This document shows positions 44,817 to 54,125 of a stretch of DNA of 64,000 bases, one piece after another. The stretch spans positions 62,001 to 126,000 of the forward strand of contig PPHI01000003.1 in the NCBI GenBank assembly GCA_002901265.1, given 5' to 3'. The position numbers and the translations under genes were made by a program. The stretch is from Rhodopirellula baltica. GTDB lineage: Bacteria; Planctomycetota; Planctomycetia; Pirellulales; Pirellulaceae. Under the pieces are notes generated by a model. It made no database searches and was not told where the DNA came from. It saw only the letters and a program-made list of their open reading frames with translations. Positions within the stretch are counted from its first letter, which is position 1. Each line of letters begins with the position of its first letter.

Positions 44817-45636
44817 AGGTGTCAGGTACCTTTTTGGTTGACGAGGTGATTTCACTCCGCTAGCTTGACCCTATACCGTTGCCACCACAAGTTCATCTTT
44901 GGGGTCAAGTGCTATGGGTCGTGCACCGCGCGTTGATGTTGCTGGTCATTGCTACCACATTCTCAATCGGGCCAATCACCGTGAGACCGTCTTTCACAAA
45001 GACGGAGACTACGAGGCCTTCGAGGCGATCCTTGCGGAGGCGGTCGCACGGTCAGACGTCGATTTGCTCGCCTACTGTTTAATGCCGAATCACTGGCACA
45101 TGGTGGTTCGGCCGAATGTCGATGGCGAGATGTCACGGTTCTGCCAATGGCTTACGCTGACGCATACGCAGCGATACAACGCCCACTATGAAATCACCGG
45201 TCATGGGCATCTCTATCAAGGCCGGTACAAGAGCTTTCCGATCCAGGACGACGATCACTTTCTGACCGTCTGCCGCTATGTCGAGCGGAACGCGTTCACT
45301 GCACAGCTTTGCGAAAGCCCTGAAAATTGGCGTTGGGGCAGCCTTTTTCGCTGGAAGTATGGCTCTACGAAAGAGAAAACGCTGCTCGGGAGCTGGCCAA
45401 TTGCACGTCGCCCCAAGTGGAGCGAATGGGTACGAATGGAACTGTCCGAACGTGAGCTGAAAAAGCTGCGTTGGTCGGTCGAACGCGGCGCACCGTATGG
45501 CGACGAAGGTTGGACCGAGTCGATCGCCCGGCGATACAACTTGGAAATGACAATGCGGCCACGCGGACGGCCAAAGAAGTTCGCCGGTAACAAAACTGAA
45601 ATTACCTAGTCCCCCAAAAAGGTACCTGACACCTTT
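44815..45636 (+). mobile_element. RAYT unit bounded by perfect 23-bp inverted repeats
   Basis: AAAGGTGTCAGGTACCTTTTTGG at 44815-44837 is the exact reverse complement of the sequence at 45614-45636; each carries the palindrome GGTACC. The unit encloses the third RAYT gene and fits exactly between two convergent genes: its outer bases form part of the TAA stop codon of the NIPSNAP gene on the left and of the GlmU-like gene on the right. The repeats may also act as terminators for both genes. Confidence 0.85.
44914..45609 (+). CDS. REP-associated tyrosine transposase (third RAYT)
   Basis: This protein of about 231 aa is a RAYT-type HUH/Y1 protein: it begins AGHCYHILNRANHRETVFHK, the HUH pair is in CLMPNHWHMVVRP, and the tyrosine is probably in FLTVCRYVERNAFTAQL. 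The C-terminal 80 residues are basic and helical. It starts at ATG 44914, with the in-frame TTG at 44901 as an alternative. It belongs to a different subgroup from the 8979 gene, with only the motif regions in common. The gene looks complete. Confidence 0.9.
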   Translation: MGRAPRVDVAGHCYHILNRANHRETVFHKDGDYEAFEAILAEAVARSDVDLLAYCLMPNHWHMVVRPNVDGEMSRFCQWLTLTHTQRYNAHYEITGHGHLYQGRYKSFPIQDDDHFLTVCRYVERNAFTAQLCESPENWRWGSLFRWKYGSTKEKTLLGSWPIARRPKWSEWVRMELSERELKKLRWSVERGAPYGDEGWTESIARRYNLEMTMRPRGRPKKFAGNKTEIT

Positions 45637-46991
45637 TAGAAGCTGTAGGGGTCGGTGATGTCGCGTTCGGGGGCGGTGAGGTGGTACATGTCTTGGATGA
45701 GCTTGATGTCGCAGTCGCGTTGTTGGACTTTGCGGCGGGCGAACATACGTTGTTGGGTGTTGACCATCACCTCAGCCGGTAACAACGACTGTTGCCCGAA
45801 TAGCCTTGCGTAGTTGACGAAGCTGGGGACGTTGGACGTCGCGAAGCCATACAACATGCTACACACGCCAATCACCTTGCCGGTAAAGATGCTGGTGTTA
45901 ATCGCAGTCTTGCTGTAATCACCCATGATGCAACCAAGGAACTGCATGCCGGTGGAAACTTTCTCGCCACCGTACTCGATGTTGATTTTTCCATAGGTGT
46001 TCTTCAAATCGCTGTTACACGTTCCGGCACCAAGGTTGATCCAACTGCCCAGGTAACTGTGTCCCAGAAAACCGTGGTGCTGCTTGTTGGTGTAAGGTTC
46101 GATCACCGACGCTTCGACTTCTCCACCGATCTTCACGGTGTGTCCCAAAGCCACGCCGTCCTTGAGCGCCGCATGCTCGATCACCCGCGTCCCCGCGCCT
46201 GCATACACGGGTCCCGATAAGAAGCAGAACGGCCCGACGTTCACATTGTCGTCCAACAAAATTGGCCCGTCATGCGTTTCCACCACGGCATACTTCCCGA
46301 TCGAAACCCCTTGGGCAACGAATACGCCGTCATCCGTTTCGGTATAGCTGCCATGTTCCAATCGGTAGTTCATCGCCGCCGGCATCTCCTTCATGTGCCA
46401 CGACACGACTTCATGTGGCCAGTTGAAAACCGGTAGGTCGCTGGCACTGATCCCCCAAGATGCCGTGCCCGTTTGCTCGGCCTTGGAAAACAAGTGCTCG
46501 AGCGTCGATTCGCCCGTCAACTTCTGTAGACCTTCTGCAGGTTTGCGAACCGCTTTCTTAAACGGCGACGGGACTTCACGCGTCTGTTCGGTACCCGAAT
46601 CTGGTTCGACTGATAGGAAGCCGTCGGTCTCTGATTTGGCAAGTCGAGCGACCAAAATCACGCCAGTCTCGGGACACCGGATCACACCACTGACAGTCGA
46701 CTTGGCAATCGCTTGCAGGTGCCACAACGTTTCCACACGCGGAACCAACCGAGCGTTAACCAGCAAGACGTCTTCGCCACGCACCGCTTCATCGTTCGGC
46801 GCCCCCAGCCCGGCATCGAGTTGCTCGATCGCCGCTAAATAGTTTCGTACCGAAACAGAAATTTCACCCGGCAACAGTCGCAGCCAATCGATCAGTTGAT
46901 AGCTCGCGCAGGTGATCGCGTAGGCCGGACGCGCATAGGTGATCGGTTGCAATTGGCTGACAAATTGGTCTTCGAAACAGATCAATTTCAT
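45636..46991 (-). CDS. GlmU-like putative sugar nucleotidyltransferase with left-handed beta-helix
   Basis: This 451-aa protein begins MKLICFEDQFVSQLQPITYA, the start of the GlmU-related planctomycete/Bacteroidetes family. The C-terminal half is a hexapeptide-repeat beta helix (ILLDDNVNVGPFCFLSGPVY, VIGVCSMLYGFATSNVPSFV). The N-terminal half has lost the usual GlmU nucleotide loop, so the exact activity is unclear; a UDP-sugar or acyl transferase is likely. The stop overlaps the right inverted repeat of the RAYT unit. Confidence 0.8.
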   Translation of the reverse strand: MKLICFEDQFVSQLQPITYARPAYAITCASYQLIDWLRLLPGEISVSVRNYLAAIEQLDAGLGAPNDEAVRGEDVLLVNARLVPRVETLWHLQAIAKSTVSGVIRCPETGVILVARLAKSETDGFLSVEPDSGTEQTREVPSPFKKAVRKPAEGLQKLTGESTLEHLFSKAEQTGTASWGISASDLPVFNWPHEVVSWHMKEMPAAMNYRLEHGSYTETDDGVFVAQGVSIGKYAVVETHDGPILLDDNVNVGPFCFLSGPVYAGAGTRVIEHAALKDGVALGHTVKIGGEVEASVIEPYTNKQHHGFLGHSYLGSWINLGAGTCNSDLKNTYGKINIEYGGEKVSTGMQFLGCIMGDYSKTAINTSIFTGKVIGVCSMLYGFATSNVPSFVNYARLFGQQSLLPAEVMVNTQQRMFARRKVQQRDCDIKLIQDMYHLTAPERDITDPYSF

Positions 46992-47132
46992 CGTCGAATT
47001 CGCTTTCTGACGGGTAGGGGTTGTAACGATTGAACGAGTGTAACCGATGTCGAAAATGCTTCCGATAAGGTTTTCGAGATAGCTCTCGACGACATGGGCG
47101 ATCGGTGATCTGGATGAATCTACGTTCTCGTT

Positions 47133-48323
47133 ATGTCACAGCTCGCCACATCCCGCCGCCTTCTCGACCGATTTGCTCATCAAATCGTCGTGGTCGTCTT
47201 GACCAATGCAGCTTTCATCGTCTGTTCGGCACAGGCCAATGAATCCGAACCGAGCAATGACCCTGTCATCAATGAATTAATCAAACAGTTGGCTGACGAT
47301 TCCTACGCGACACGTACGATTGCGTCTCAAAAACTATTGGAACTTGCCGAAGCCGACGCGAATTCTGCGCTAGCGATCGAAACACAGCTTGCGTTTCCAA
47401 ACGATCAGAATCCGAGTTTGGAATCCGCACTAAACCGTTTGCGGCTCAGACAATTGATTGTCATTCGACGCCAAGAACGATTGCTCGATCAGTTTTTAAC
47501 ATCGCCCACCAACCCAGAGGCTCAACCGCCAGGCTGGGATATTTTTCGGGAGCACGCCGGTAGCGACTACGATGCTCGACGGGTGTTCGTGAAAATCTTG
47601 CAACGTGATCGTCGGTTCGGCGAACGCCTTTTAATCGCTGAACCACCAAACGATCGGACACGTTCGTTCGCAGCAACGCTCGATGGACAACACTTGGCCA
47701 CGTTCGACACTATCCGCTGGAGCATGTTGTTGGTGCGTGGCTGTGAACAAACGGATGCATCACAAGACATACGGCAGCAACAAGCCATCTTGGCTGTGCT
47801 GCGTAGCGAAGGTTTAGGTCCGCTACTGATTCATGACTCTGAGCAACGTGTGTTTACGAGGCTACTAGAAAGTTACTTGTGCCACACACAGGTCAATCTC
47901 GAAGACCGGCTTTGCATCGCAATGCGATACGGTTGTGAGCAACTGGTGGAAACGGATTGTCGGCGGGTGCTGAACAGCGTATCCGAACCGCCACCGCGTT
48001 TAACGGTTGCATTGTTGGCGATCGCGAACCAAAGAAAAGAAATCGATCACGATTCGACGTTGCAGCTCGCCGAGTGGCTTCAGCATTACCGTTCCGATCA
48101 GAGGGTCGCCTACGTTTGGCGAGCGATGCATCCGACGCGGAAAGTTCTCCGTACGGAAGTCCGCGACGTCGCACTTGCCGTCGAGATTGCGCGGCGTGGT
48201 GAAGACCCACGCGATTTTGGGTTTGGTTCCCTGCAAGCCCATCCGCGGCTCGGCTATCAGCCCTACACGTTGGGCTTTGAAACGGAAGCCGACCGCCAGC
48301 AAGCTCACCGATCGGCTTGGTAA
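47133..48323 (+). CDS. Secreted hypothetical protein, HEAT-like start
   Basis: This 396-aa protein has a signal sequence (HQIVVVVLTNAAFIVCSAQA), then a segment typical of planctomycete secreted proteins, LIKQLADDSYATRTIASQKL, which resembles the start of a HEAT-like repeat region. The rest is helical with no known family. The gene stands 140 bp upstream from its nearest neighbour and ends 3 bp before the convergent membrane-protein gene. Confidence 0.7.
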   Translation: MSQLATSRRLLDRFAHQIVVVVLTNAAFIVCSAQANESEPSNDPVINELIKQLADDSYATRTIASQKLLELAEADANSALAIETQLAFPNDQNPSLESALNRLRLRQLIVIRRQERLLDQFLTSPTNPEAQPPGWDIFREHAGSDYDARRVFVKILQRDRRFGERLLIAEPPNDRTRSFAATLDGQHLATFDTIRWSMLLVRGCEQTDASQDIRQQQAILAVLRSEGLGPLLIHDSEQRVFTRLLESYLCHTQVNLEDRLCIAMRYGCEQLVETDCRRVLNSVSEPPPRLTVALLAIANQRKEIDHDSTLQLAEWLQHYRSDQRVAYVWRAMHPTRKVLRTEVRDVALAVEIARRGEDPRDFGFGSLQAHPRLGYQPYTLGFETEADRQQAHRSAW

Positions 48324-48326
48324 GAA

Positions 48327-49103
48327 CTACAGAATGCTCTCGGCAACGATCCGTTCATGGAATGGGGTTGCAGTTGCGACGTGCCATTCGCTGCTTCCGC
48401 GTTCTTTGTGGACGAGGTAGTCGAGCTCGAGACGGAGTCGATACGCGTTCTCCTCTGGTCCCGCAGCCAAGATGACCTCGGCTTTTTGCTGACCATAGTG
48501 GTTGTAGACGCGCACTGGACGCCACAAGACCCATTCATGATCGACGTCGTACTTCGCAAGATCGGACACCGTGGAGTCTTCTTCTTGGTAAGTCTCGGTG
48601 CCTTCTCGACGGCTCTGTTCTTCACGTTGGCGGCGAGCGTTTTCGTAGTGAACTTCCAACGGCATCGTTTTGAGGTATCGGTTCACGTACCGTTTTTGAA
48701 GCTCCCTGGCGTAGATTTCGTTTCCGCTGCTTGCGACACGAACGAATTGGCGTGCGAAATACTCGGCCTGCGAACCGAGGGTTTGATATTTCGAGCCATA
48801 CCGGGCCAAACTACAGGCCATGAAGAAGCTCGCCACGATGATCGCGACTTTAGCCACCCCGGTTCCGACCGGACGAACACCCTCCATTCCAGGCCGGTTC
48901 TTGCGCAGTGCAAAGAGGGCGATGATGAGCGCGAGAATCCCCACCAAGACCATCGGCAACGCGACGGTGGCGAAGCCGCTAATCAGGGCCAAAATCAGGG
49001 CAATGAAGCCGGAAATACGCAGCGGCGTGTCCTGGGTCTCATATCCAGTCTCACTGCTCATTACCGCGCCGAGCGTCCGCGGGGAGGTCGAATCGGTCGT
49101 CAT
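48327..49103 (-). CDS. Hypothetical membrane protein (DUF4190-like N-terminus)
   Basis: This 258-aa protein has two N-terminal hydrophobic segments (ISGFIALILALISGFATVAL and ILALIIALFALRKNRPG), then a third, GVAKVAIIVASFFMACSLAR. A hydrophilic region of about 150 residues follows, beta-rich at its end (VRVYNHYGQQKAEVILAAGP). I do not recognise the outer domain. It could be a surface-exposed protein. Confidence 0.65.
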   Translation of the reverse strand: MTTDSTSPRTLGAVMSSETGYETQDTPLRISGFIALILALISGFATVALPMVLVGILALIIALFALRKNRPGMEGVRPVGTGVAKVAIIVASFFMACSLARYGSKYQTLGSQAEYFARQFVRVASSGNEIYARELQKRYVNRYLKTMPLEVHYENARRQREEQSRREGTETYQEEDSTVSDLAKYDVDHEWVLWRPVRVYNHYGQQKAEVILAAGPEENAYRLRLELDYLVHKERGSSEWHVATATPFHERIVAESIL

Positions 49104-49336
49104 CGGGAAGTGATCAATTCAAGGTCGATACGTAAAGTTCATCAGTGAAGGATCGCTGCGATCAAGGCGCAGACAAACTCCTGAATCACCCACGTACGCA
49201 ATCCCCGACCGTTTGGTTTGGCATCTGACCGCGAAATTTTCACCTATTTACGCCTTCAGAATGCCGCTTTCCAACACGTTTCACCCGTGATTTGCGGGAA
49301 CGAAGCTGTTCGGCCAGTCAAACCCCTCGAATGGGT

Positions 49337-50542
49337 TCACGCGACGCGTTTGGCGATGGCACCGGGGTGGTCAAGAAGCTCCAGTAATTTGTCCGCCGCT
49401 CGCACGCTGGCCCCCGTCTGGGCATATAAACGGTTGAGCCTGGCGAGCTGCTGGCGCCGCTCGGCAACCAACTGATCATCGGCAAGCAACCGGCCGATTT
49501 CATCAACCAGAAATTGGCTGGCCGGGGCCGGGTTCCCAACGCTGATCATCTCTGGAAAAGGACGTGAATCGGATTCTGGGTCGGGCATCAAGTTCGGCAA
49601 TGTCACGCTGTCGACTTTGACCACGCAGCGACCGAAGGCGTACAAGAATCGCCCCACTCGATACATCACCACCGCAGGGGTTTGCCTTGCCATCAGTTCC
49701 AAGCTGACCGAGCCGCTAACCATCATCGCACAGGTCGCTTGGTCAATGATTTCGCTGGTCGCGCCCTGATAAAAATCGATGGGCAAGTTGCGGCCTTCGC
49801 GATTCACAAAACGCTGGTACTCGTCTTTGCAAAACTGCAAATGCTTGTCGCGATATCCCGCGACAGCGAAGCGTGCCTTCGGATGCTGCTCGCTCAGTTC
49901 TGCGATGGCGGACAACATCACCGGCCAGTTGCCGAACACCTCTGCGGTCCGCGACCCGGGAAGGACGGCAACCGTCGGACCATCTGCGGCGGATTGGCGG
50001 ATCGAAGCGATGCTTGTTTCGCTGAGCTGTGCTTGGTCGACGGCATCAAAAAACGGGTGCCCGACGAAGGTCGTGGGGATTTGGTGCTCGGAAAAGAACT
50101 GCTGCTCGATCGGCAAAACGGCCAACACATGATCGACGGTGGCTTTCATCTTGCGAATCCGCCACGATGCCCAGGCCCAAAGTTGCGGCGGACAATAATA
50201 GTAAACCGGAATACCGTACTTTTTGGCTCGCTTGGCGATGTGCCAATTGAAACCTGGAAAGTCGACCAGGACCACGGCATCGATTTCACCGGTCGCAAAG
50301 ATCGCTTCGGCATCGTCGACGAAGCGAAAGAACTGCCGCAGCTTGGGCAGGACCTCTAAGATCCCGACGACGGCGTGTTCGGTCAGATCCAGGTCGACGT
50401 CGCAACCAGCCCGACGCATTTCACGACCGCCGAACCCGCGCACACGCAGGTCCGGTTGCCTTTCGCGGAGCACCTCGATTAAGTGGGCCGCGTGTTCGTC
50501 ACCACTGGGTTCACCGACTGAAAAAAAGATCGTTTTGCTCAT
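49337..50542 (-). CDS. lpxB: Lipid-A-disaccharide synthase
   Basis: This 401-aa GT19 enzyme joins UDP-2,3-diacylglucosamine and lipid X in lipid A synthesis. It starts IFFSVGEPSGDEHAAHLIEV, and has LVDFPGFNWHIAKRAKKYGI and YYCPPQLWAWASWRIRKM, the family signatures, plus VLPGSRTAEV. It shows the organism makes lipid A, as other planctomycetes with LPS genes do. It lies 59 bp downstream of pepA on the same strand. Confidence 0.95.
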   Translation of the reverse strand: MSKTIFFSVGEPSGDEHAAHLIEVLRERQPDLRVRGFGGREMRRAGCDVDLDLTEHAVVGILEVLPKLRQFFRFVDDAEAIFATGEIDAVVLVDFPGFNWHIAKRAKKYGIPVYYYCPPQLWAWASWRIRKMKATVDHVLAVLPIEQQFFSEHQIPTTFVGHPFFDAVDQAQLSETSIASIRQSAADGPTVAVLPGSRTAEVFGNWPVMLSAIAELSEQHPKARFAVAGYRDKHLQFCKDEYQRFVNREGRNLPIDFYQGATSEIIDQATCAMMVSGSVSLELMARQTPAVVMYRVGRFLYAFGRCVVKVDSVTLPNLMPDPESDSRPFPEMISVGNPAPASQFLVDEIGRLLADDQLVAERRQQLARLNRLYAQTGASVRAADKLLELLDHPGAIAKRVA

Positions 50543-50601
50543 CCCGTTTGGATAAGCAAAGCAGTCAAGAGCGTCAAGATAAACTGGGCAAGGCCGGCGA
50601 G

Positions 50602-52164
50602 TTACAGAGACTCGATCCAGCGAACCAAGGTCTTCACATAGACGCCGGTTGCTCCGGCATCTCGGAACGGTTTGGGGCTATCGGAAAACGCCGGGCCGGC
50701 GATGTCCAGGTGAACCCAAGGAGTCTTGTCGACGAAGTTCTCGAGGAACTTGGCCGCCGTGATCGCACCGCCCCAACGTCCTTCGCCGATGTTTTTGATA
50801 TCGGCAACTTTGCTTTTCACTTTCTCGTCATAGAGCGGCAGCATCGGCAATTGCCACAGCAGTTCGCCTTCGACTTTGGCAGCAGCGAAAACTTGATCGG
50901 CGACGCTTTGGTCGTTCGTCATCAGCCCGGCGACTTCGTTGCCGAGTGCGACCATGCAGGCGCCGGTGAGCGTGGCGAGATCCACCATCGCTGACGGCTT
51001 GAAACCGATCGCGACGTTCAATGCGTCCGCCAAGACCACGCGGCCTTCGGCGTCGGTGTTCAAGATCTCGATCGTTTTTCCGCTGCGTGTTTTGATCACG
51101 TCGCCGAGTTTGTAGCTGGATCCGCTGACCATGTTTTCGGCTAAGCCACAGACCGCGATGACGTTGCGTTTGATGCCCAGCTTGGCGATCGCGTTGATGG
51201 CTCCGATCACGGTTGCGGCGCCGCCCATGTCGCACTTCATGTCGATCATGCCGTCACTGGGTTTCAGCGACAGACCGCCACTGTCAAACGTGACGCCTTT
51301 GCCGACCAACGCGACAGGTGCCTCGCCCGTTTCACCGCCGTTGTAACGCAAGATCACCAAACGCGGTGGTCGGTCGCTTCCGCCACCGACGGCCAAGATC
51401 GAGCGACAGTTTTCTTCGGCCAGTTTGGTTTCGTCCCAGACTTCGCATTCGATCCCGTTGTCAGAAGCCAGATCAGAAACCAAGTCGGCCAGTGATTCCG
51501 GATAAATCGCCGAGGCGGGTTCATTGACCAAGCGGCGAGTCAAGTTGACCGATTGACCGATGATCGTGCCGCGGGTGACAGCGTCTTGTTCGATTGACGA
51601 GAACACGAGTGTCTCGGGAACGTTGATCACCGCTTTGGTTCGGTAGATCGATTGGCCTTCCAAGGCATACAGGGCACCCGCTACGACGGAGTCATGAGCC
51701 GAGGCATCAAAGTATTCGCCGAGCGCGATGAAGAGTTTCTTGTGCGATTTGCTGACCAGCGATCGAACCGACTGACTCGTTAACCGGAAGGCCAACTCGC
51801 GGTTGGATTCGTGGTCGGACTTTAGGCTACCGAGACCAATAACAAGGACCAACTCGGGACCACCAGCACCGGGCCCGGCCAGCAACATCGTTTCGCCTTC
51901 GTCAGACGACAGCTTGCCGGCATCGCGGAGGCGTCCGATTGCCCCACCAATTTCGCTGTCGATCAGCGCCGCAGTCGGACTGAGTGCCGCACCATCACAA
52001 ATGCCAACAATCGCCACGTCACAGGGCTCGTCGGCGCCGGGGTTTGTGGTGGAGATTGTGGGTTGGGGCAATTGCCCCAAGATGGATTTCCGTTGAGACT
52101 GTGACGAAGTTTCCGACATGAGATGATTCAACAGTGATTTCGAATTGGTTTGGGACTTAACCAT
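50602..52164 (-). CDS. pepA: Leucyl aminopeptidase (M17)
   Basis: This 520-aa cytosolic enzyme removes N-terminal amino acids. The catalytic region is intact: VGKGVTFDSGGLSLKPSDGM with the metal-binding Lys and Asp, and LNTDAEGRVVLADALN, the M17 signature. The start is uncertain between ATG 52164 and ATG 52119. It is upstream of lpxB in the same direction. Confidence 0.94.
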   Translation of the reverse strand: MVKSQTNSKSLLNHLMSETSSQSQRKSILGQLPQPTISTTNPGADEPCDVAIVGICDGAALSPTAALIDSEIGGAIGRLRDAGKLSSDEGETMLLAGPGAGGPELVLVIGLGSLKSDHESNRELAFRLTSQSVRSLVSKSHKKLFIALGEYFDASAHDSVVAGALYALEGQSIYRTKAVINVPETLVFSSIEQDAVTRGTIIGQSVNLTRRLVNEPASAIYPESLADLVSDLASDNGIECEVWDETKLAEENCRSILAVGGGSDRPPRLVILRYNGGETGEAPVALVGKGVTFDSGGLSLKPSDGMIDMKCDMGGAATVIGAINAIAKLGIKRNVIAVCGLAENMVSGSSYKLGDVIKTRSGKTIEILNTDAEGRVVLADALNVAIGFKPSAMVDLATLTGACMVALGNEVAGLMTNDQSVADQVFAAAKVEGELLWQLPMLPLYDEKVKSKVADIKNIGEGRWGGAITAAKFLENFVDKTPWVHLDIAGPAFSDSPKPFRDAGATGVYVKTLVRWIESL

Positions 52165-52260
52165 TCAACGCAGCCGGTGGTCGATCCCACCCACGGTTAA
52201 GTTACAAAACTTGTTTTTTTAAACTTCCATCGTTTAACGCGCGTCAGTTTACCGCTCGCC

Positions 52261-54090
52261 ATGAAGCACCGCAGCACCCGAGACACGGTTAACGACCTCC
52301 GAGCCGGTGGCTATCTGCTTGAAGTCACCGAGGCGGTCGATCCTAACTTGGAAATGGCCGAGATCCAACGCCGTGTCTATGCCAATGGCGGGCCTGCGGT
52401 CTTGTTCACGAATCCAACGGGAACATCTTTCCCCATGGTTTCGAACTTGTTTGGTTCGATCGAACAAGCACGGTATCTGTTTCGCGACACATTGGAATCC
52501 GTTCGTCGGTTGATCGAAGTCAAAATCGATCCTTCGGCGATTCCCAAGCGACCGTTTCGCTATGCGGGCGTACCTCTGACAGCGACCCGCATGTTGCCCA
52601 AATTCGTTCGCCGCGGTCCGGTTTGCGAAAACGAGTGCGCCGTCGCGAATTTGCCAATGATGAAATCGTGGCCTGACGATGGCGGTGCCTTCGTGACGTT
52701 GCCGCAGGTCTTGAGTGCCGACCCCGATGCACCAGAAAACCTGATGCGAGTGAACCTGGGGATGTACCGCGTCCAGCTGTCGGGCAACGAATACGCGGGC
52801 GATGAAACCGGGTTGCACTATCAGATCCATCGTGGGATCGGCGTTCATCACAAGCGAGCCTTATCCAAATCGCAGTCTCTGAACGTCACGATCACCGTCG
52901 GTGGCTCGCCCGCGATGACCGTCGCTGCGGTGATGCCGTTGCCAGAAGGCCTGACTGAATTGACGTTCGCCGGAGCGCTGGCCGGTCGGCGAATCGGAAT
53001 GGTTCGTGGAAATCATGCGCCCGTTTATAGTGACGCCGACTTCGCGATCATCGGCAGCATCGATCCCGATGTCACCAAACCGGAAGGCCCTTTCGGCGAT
53101 CACCTCGGTTACTACAGCTTGCAGCATCCGTTTCCGGTTCTAAAAGTCAAAAAGGTCTGGCATCGAAAAGATGCGATCTGGCCGTTCACTGTCGTCGGCC
53201 GTCCTCCGCAAGAAGACACCACGTTCGGACAACTGATCCACGAGCTGACCGACCCGATCATTCCGACCGTGATTCCAGGTGTCAAAGCGGTTCATGCGGT
53301 CGATGCGGCTGGCGTCCATCCACTGCTGCTGGCGATTGGCAGCGAACGGTACATGCCGTACCTCAATGAAACCGCCCCGCAGGAATTGTTGACTCAAGCG
53401 AACGCGATTCTTGGCAACGGACAATTGTCCTTGGCAAAGTACCTATTCATCGCGGACGATCGAGACGACGAACTGGACCTGCACAATATCGAATCGTTCC
53501 TGCACTACGTGCTGTGCCGAATCGATACCAAACGCGACTTGCACTTTTACACGTCGACGACCATCGACACGCTTGATTACAGCGGCGAAGGTTTCAATCG
53601 CGGATCCAAAGTCGTCGTCGCCGCGGCCGGTCCCCCAAGACGCTCGTTACCAACAAAACTGCCGTCGGATTTGAATCTCCCCGGAGGATTCAGTTCACCG
53701 AAAGTCGTCATGCCGGGTGTCTTGGCTGTCCAGGCTGACGCTTACCAGCGTGACAGCGGAGCGGCGGAGATTCAGCGTTTTTGTGAGGCGTTTTCGGCAA
53801 GTGATTCGATCGCCTCTTTCCCGCTGATCACGATCGTCGACGACAGTGATTTTGCCGCCCGGAACCTGCAAAACTGGTTGTGGACGACGTTCACAAGAAG
53901 CAACCCGGCCACCGACATCGCGGGAATCGAAAGCGAAACCGTTGCCAAACATTGGGGCTGTCGAGGCAGTCTGGTCATCGACGCCCGCTTTAAACCTTGG
54001 CAAGCACCGGGGCTGATCGAAGACCCCGAGACGACCGCCAAAGTCGACGCCCGTGCCGCACGCGGTGGCCCGTTGGCAAAGTATCTTTAA
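52261..54090 (+). CDS. UbiD-family decarboxylase
   Basis: This 609-aa protein is of the UbiD (prenylated-FMN) decarboxylase family. It has YQIHRGIGVHHKRAL, VGGSPAMTVAAVMPLPEGL, and KPEGPFGDHLGYYS, where the E of EGPFGDH is the conserved acid. UbiD enzymes act in quinone synthesis or aromatic acid breakdown; which applies here cannot be told. It is longer than the usual 490 aa, mainly in the C-terminal part. The SDR gene follows 35 bp later. Confidence 0.9.
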   Translation: MKHRSTRDTVNDLRAGGYLLEVTEAVDPNLEMAEIQRRVYANGGPAVLFTNPTGTSFPMVSNLFGSIEQARYLFRDTLESVRRLIEVKIDPSAIPKRPFRYAGVPLTATRMLPKFVRRGPVCENECAVANLPMMKSWPDDGGAFVTLPQVLSADPDAPENLMRVNLGMYRVQLSGNEYAGDETGLHYQIHRGIGVHHKRALSKSQSLNVTITVGGSPAMTVAAVMPLPEGLTELTFAGALAGRRIGMVRGNHAPVYSDADFAIIGSIDPDVTKPEGPFGDHLGYYSLQHPFPVLKVKKVWHRKDAIWPFTVVGRPPQEDTTFGQLIHELTDPIIPTVIPGVKAVHAVDAAGVHPLLLAIGSERYMPYLNETAPQELLTQANAILGNGQLSLAKYLFIADDRDDELDLHNIESFLHYVLCRIDTKRDLHFYTSTTIDTLDYSGEGFNRGSKVVVAAAGPPRRSLPTKLPSDLNLPGGFSSPKVVMPGVLAVQADAYQRDSGAAEIQRFCEAFSASDSIASFPLITIVDDSDFAARNLQNWLWTTFTRSNPATDIAGIESETVAKHWGCRGSLVIDARFKPWQAPGLIEDPETTAKVDARAARGGPLAKYL

Positions 54091-54125
54091 CGGACTGACA
54101 TAACCCACCGACGAATGGCATCGTG

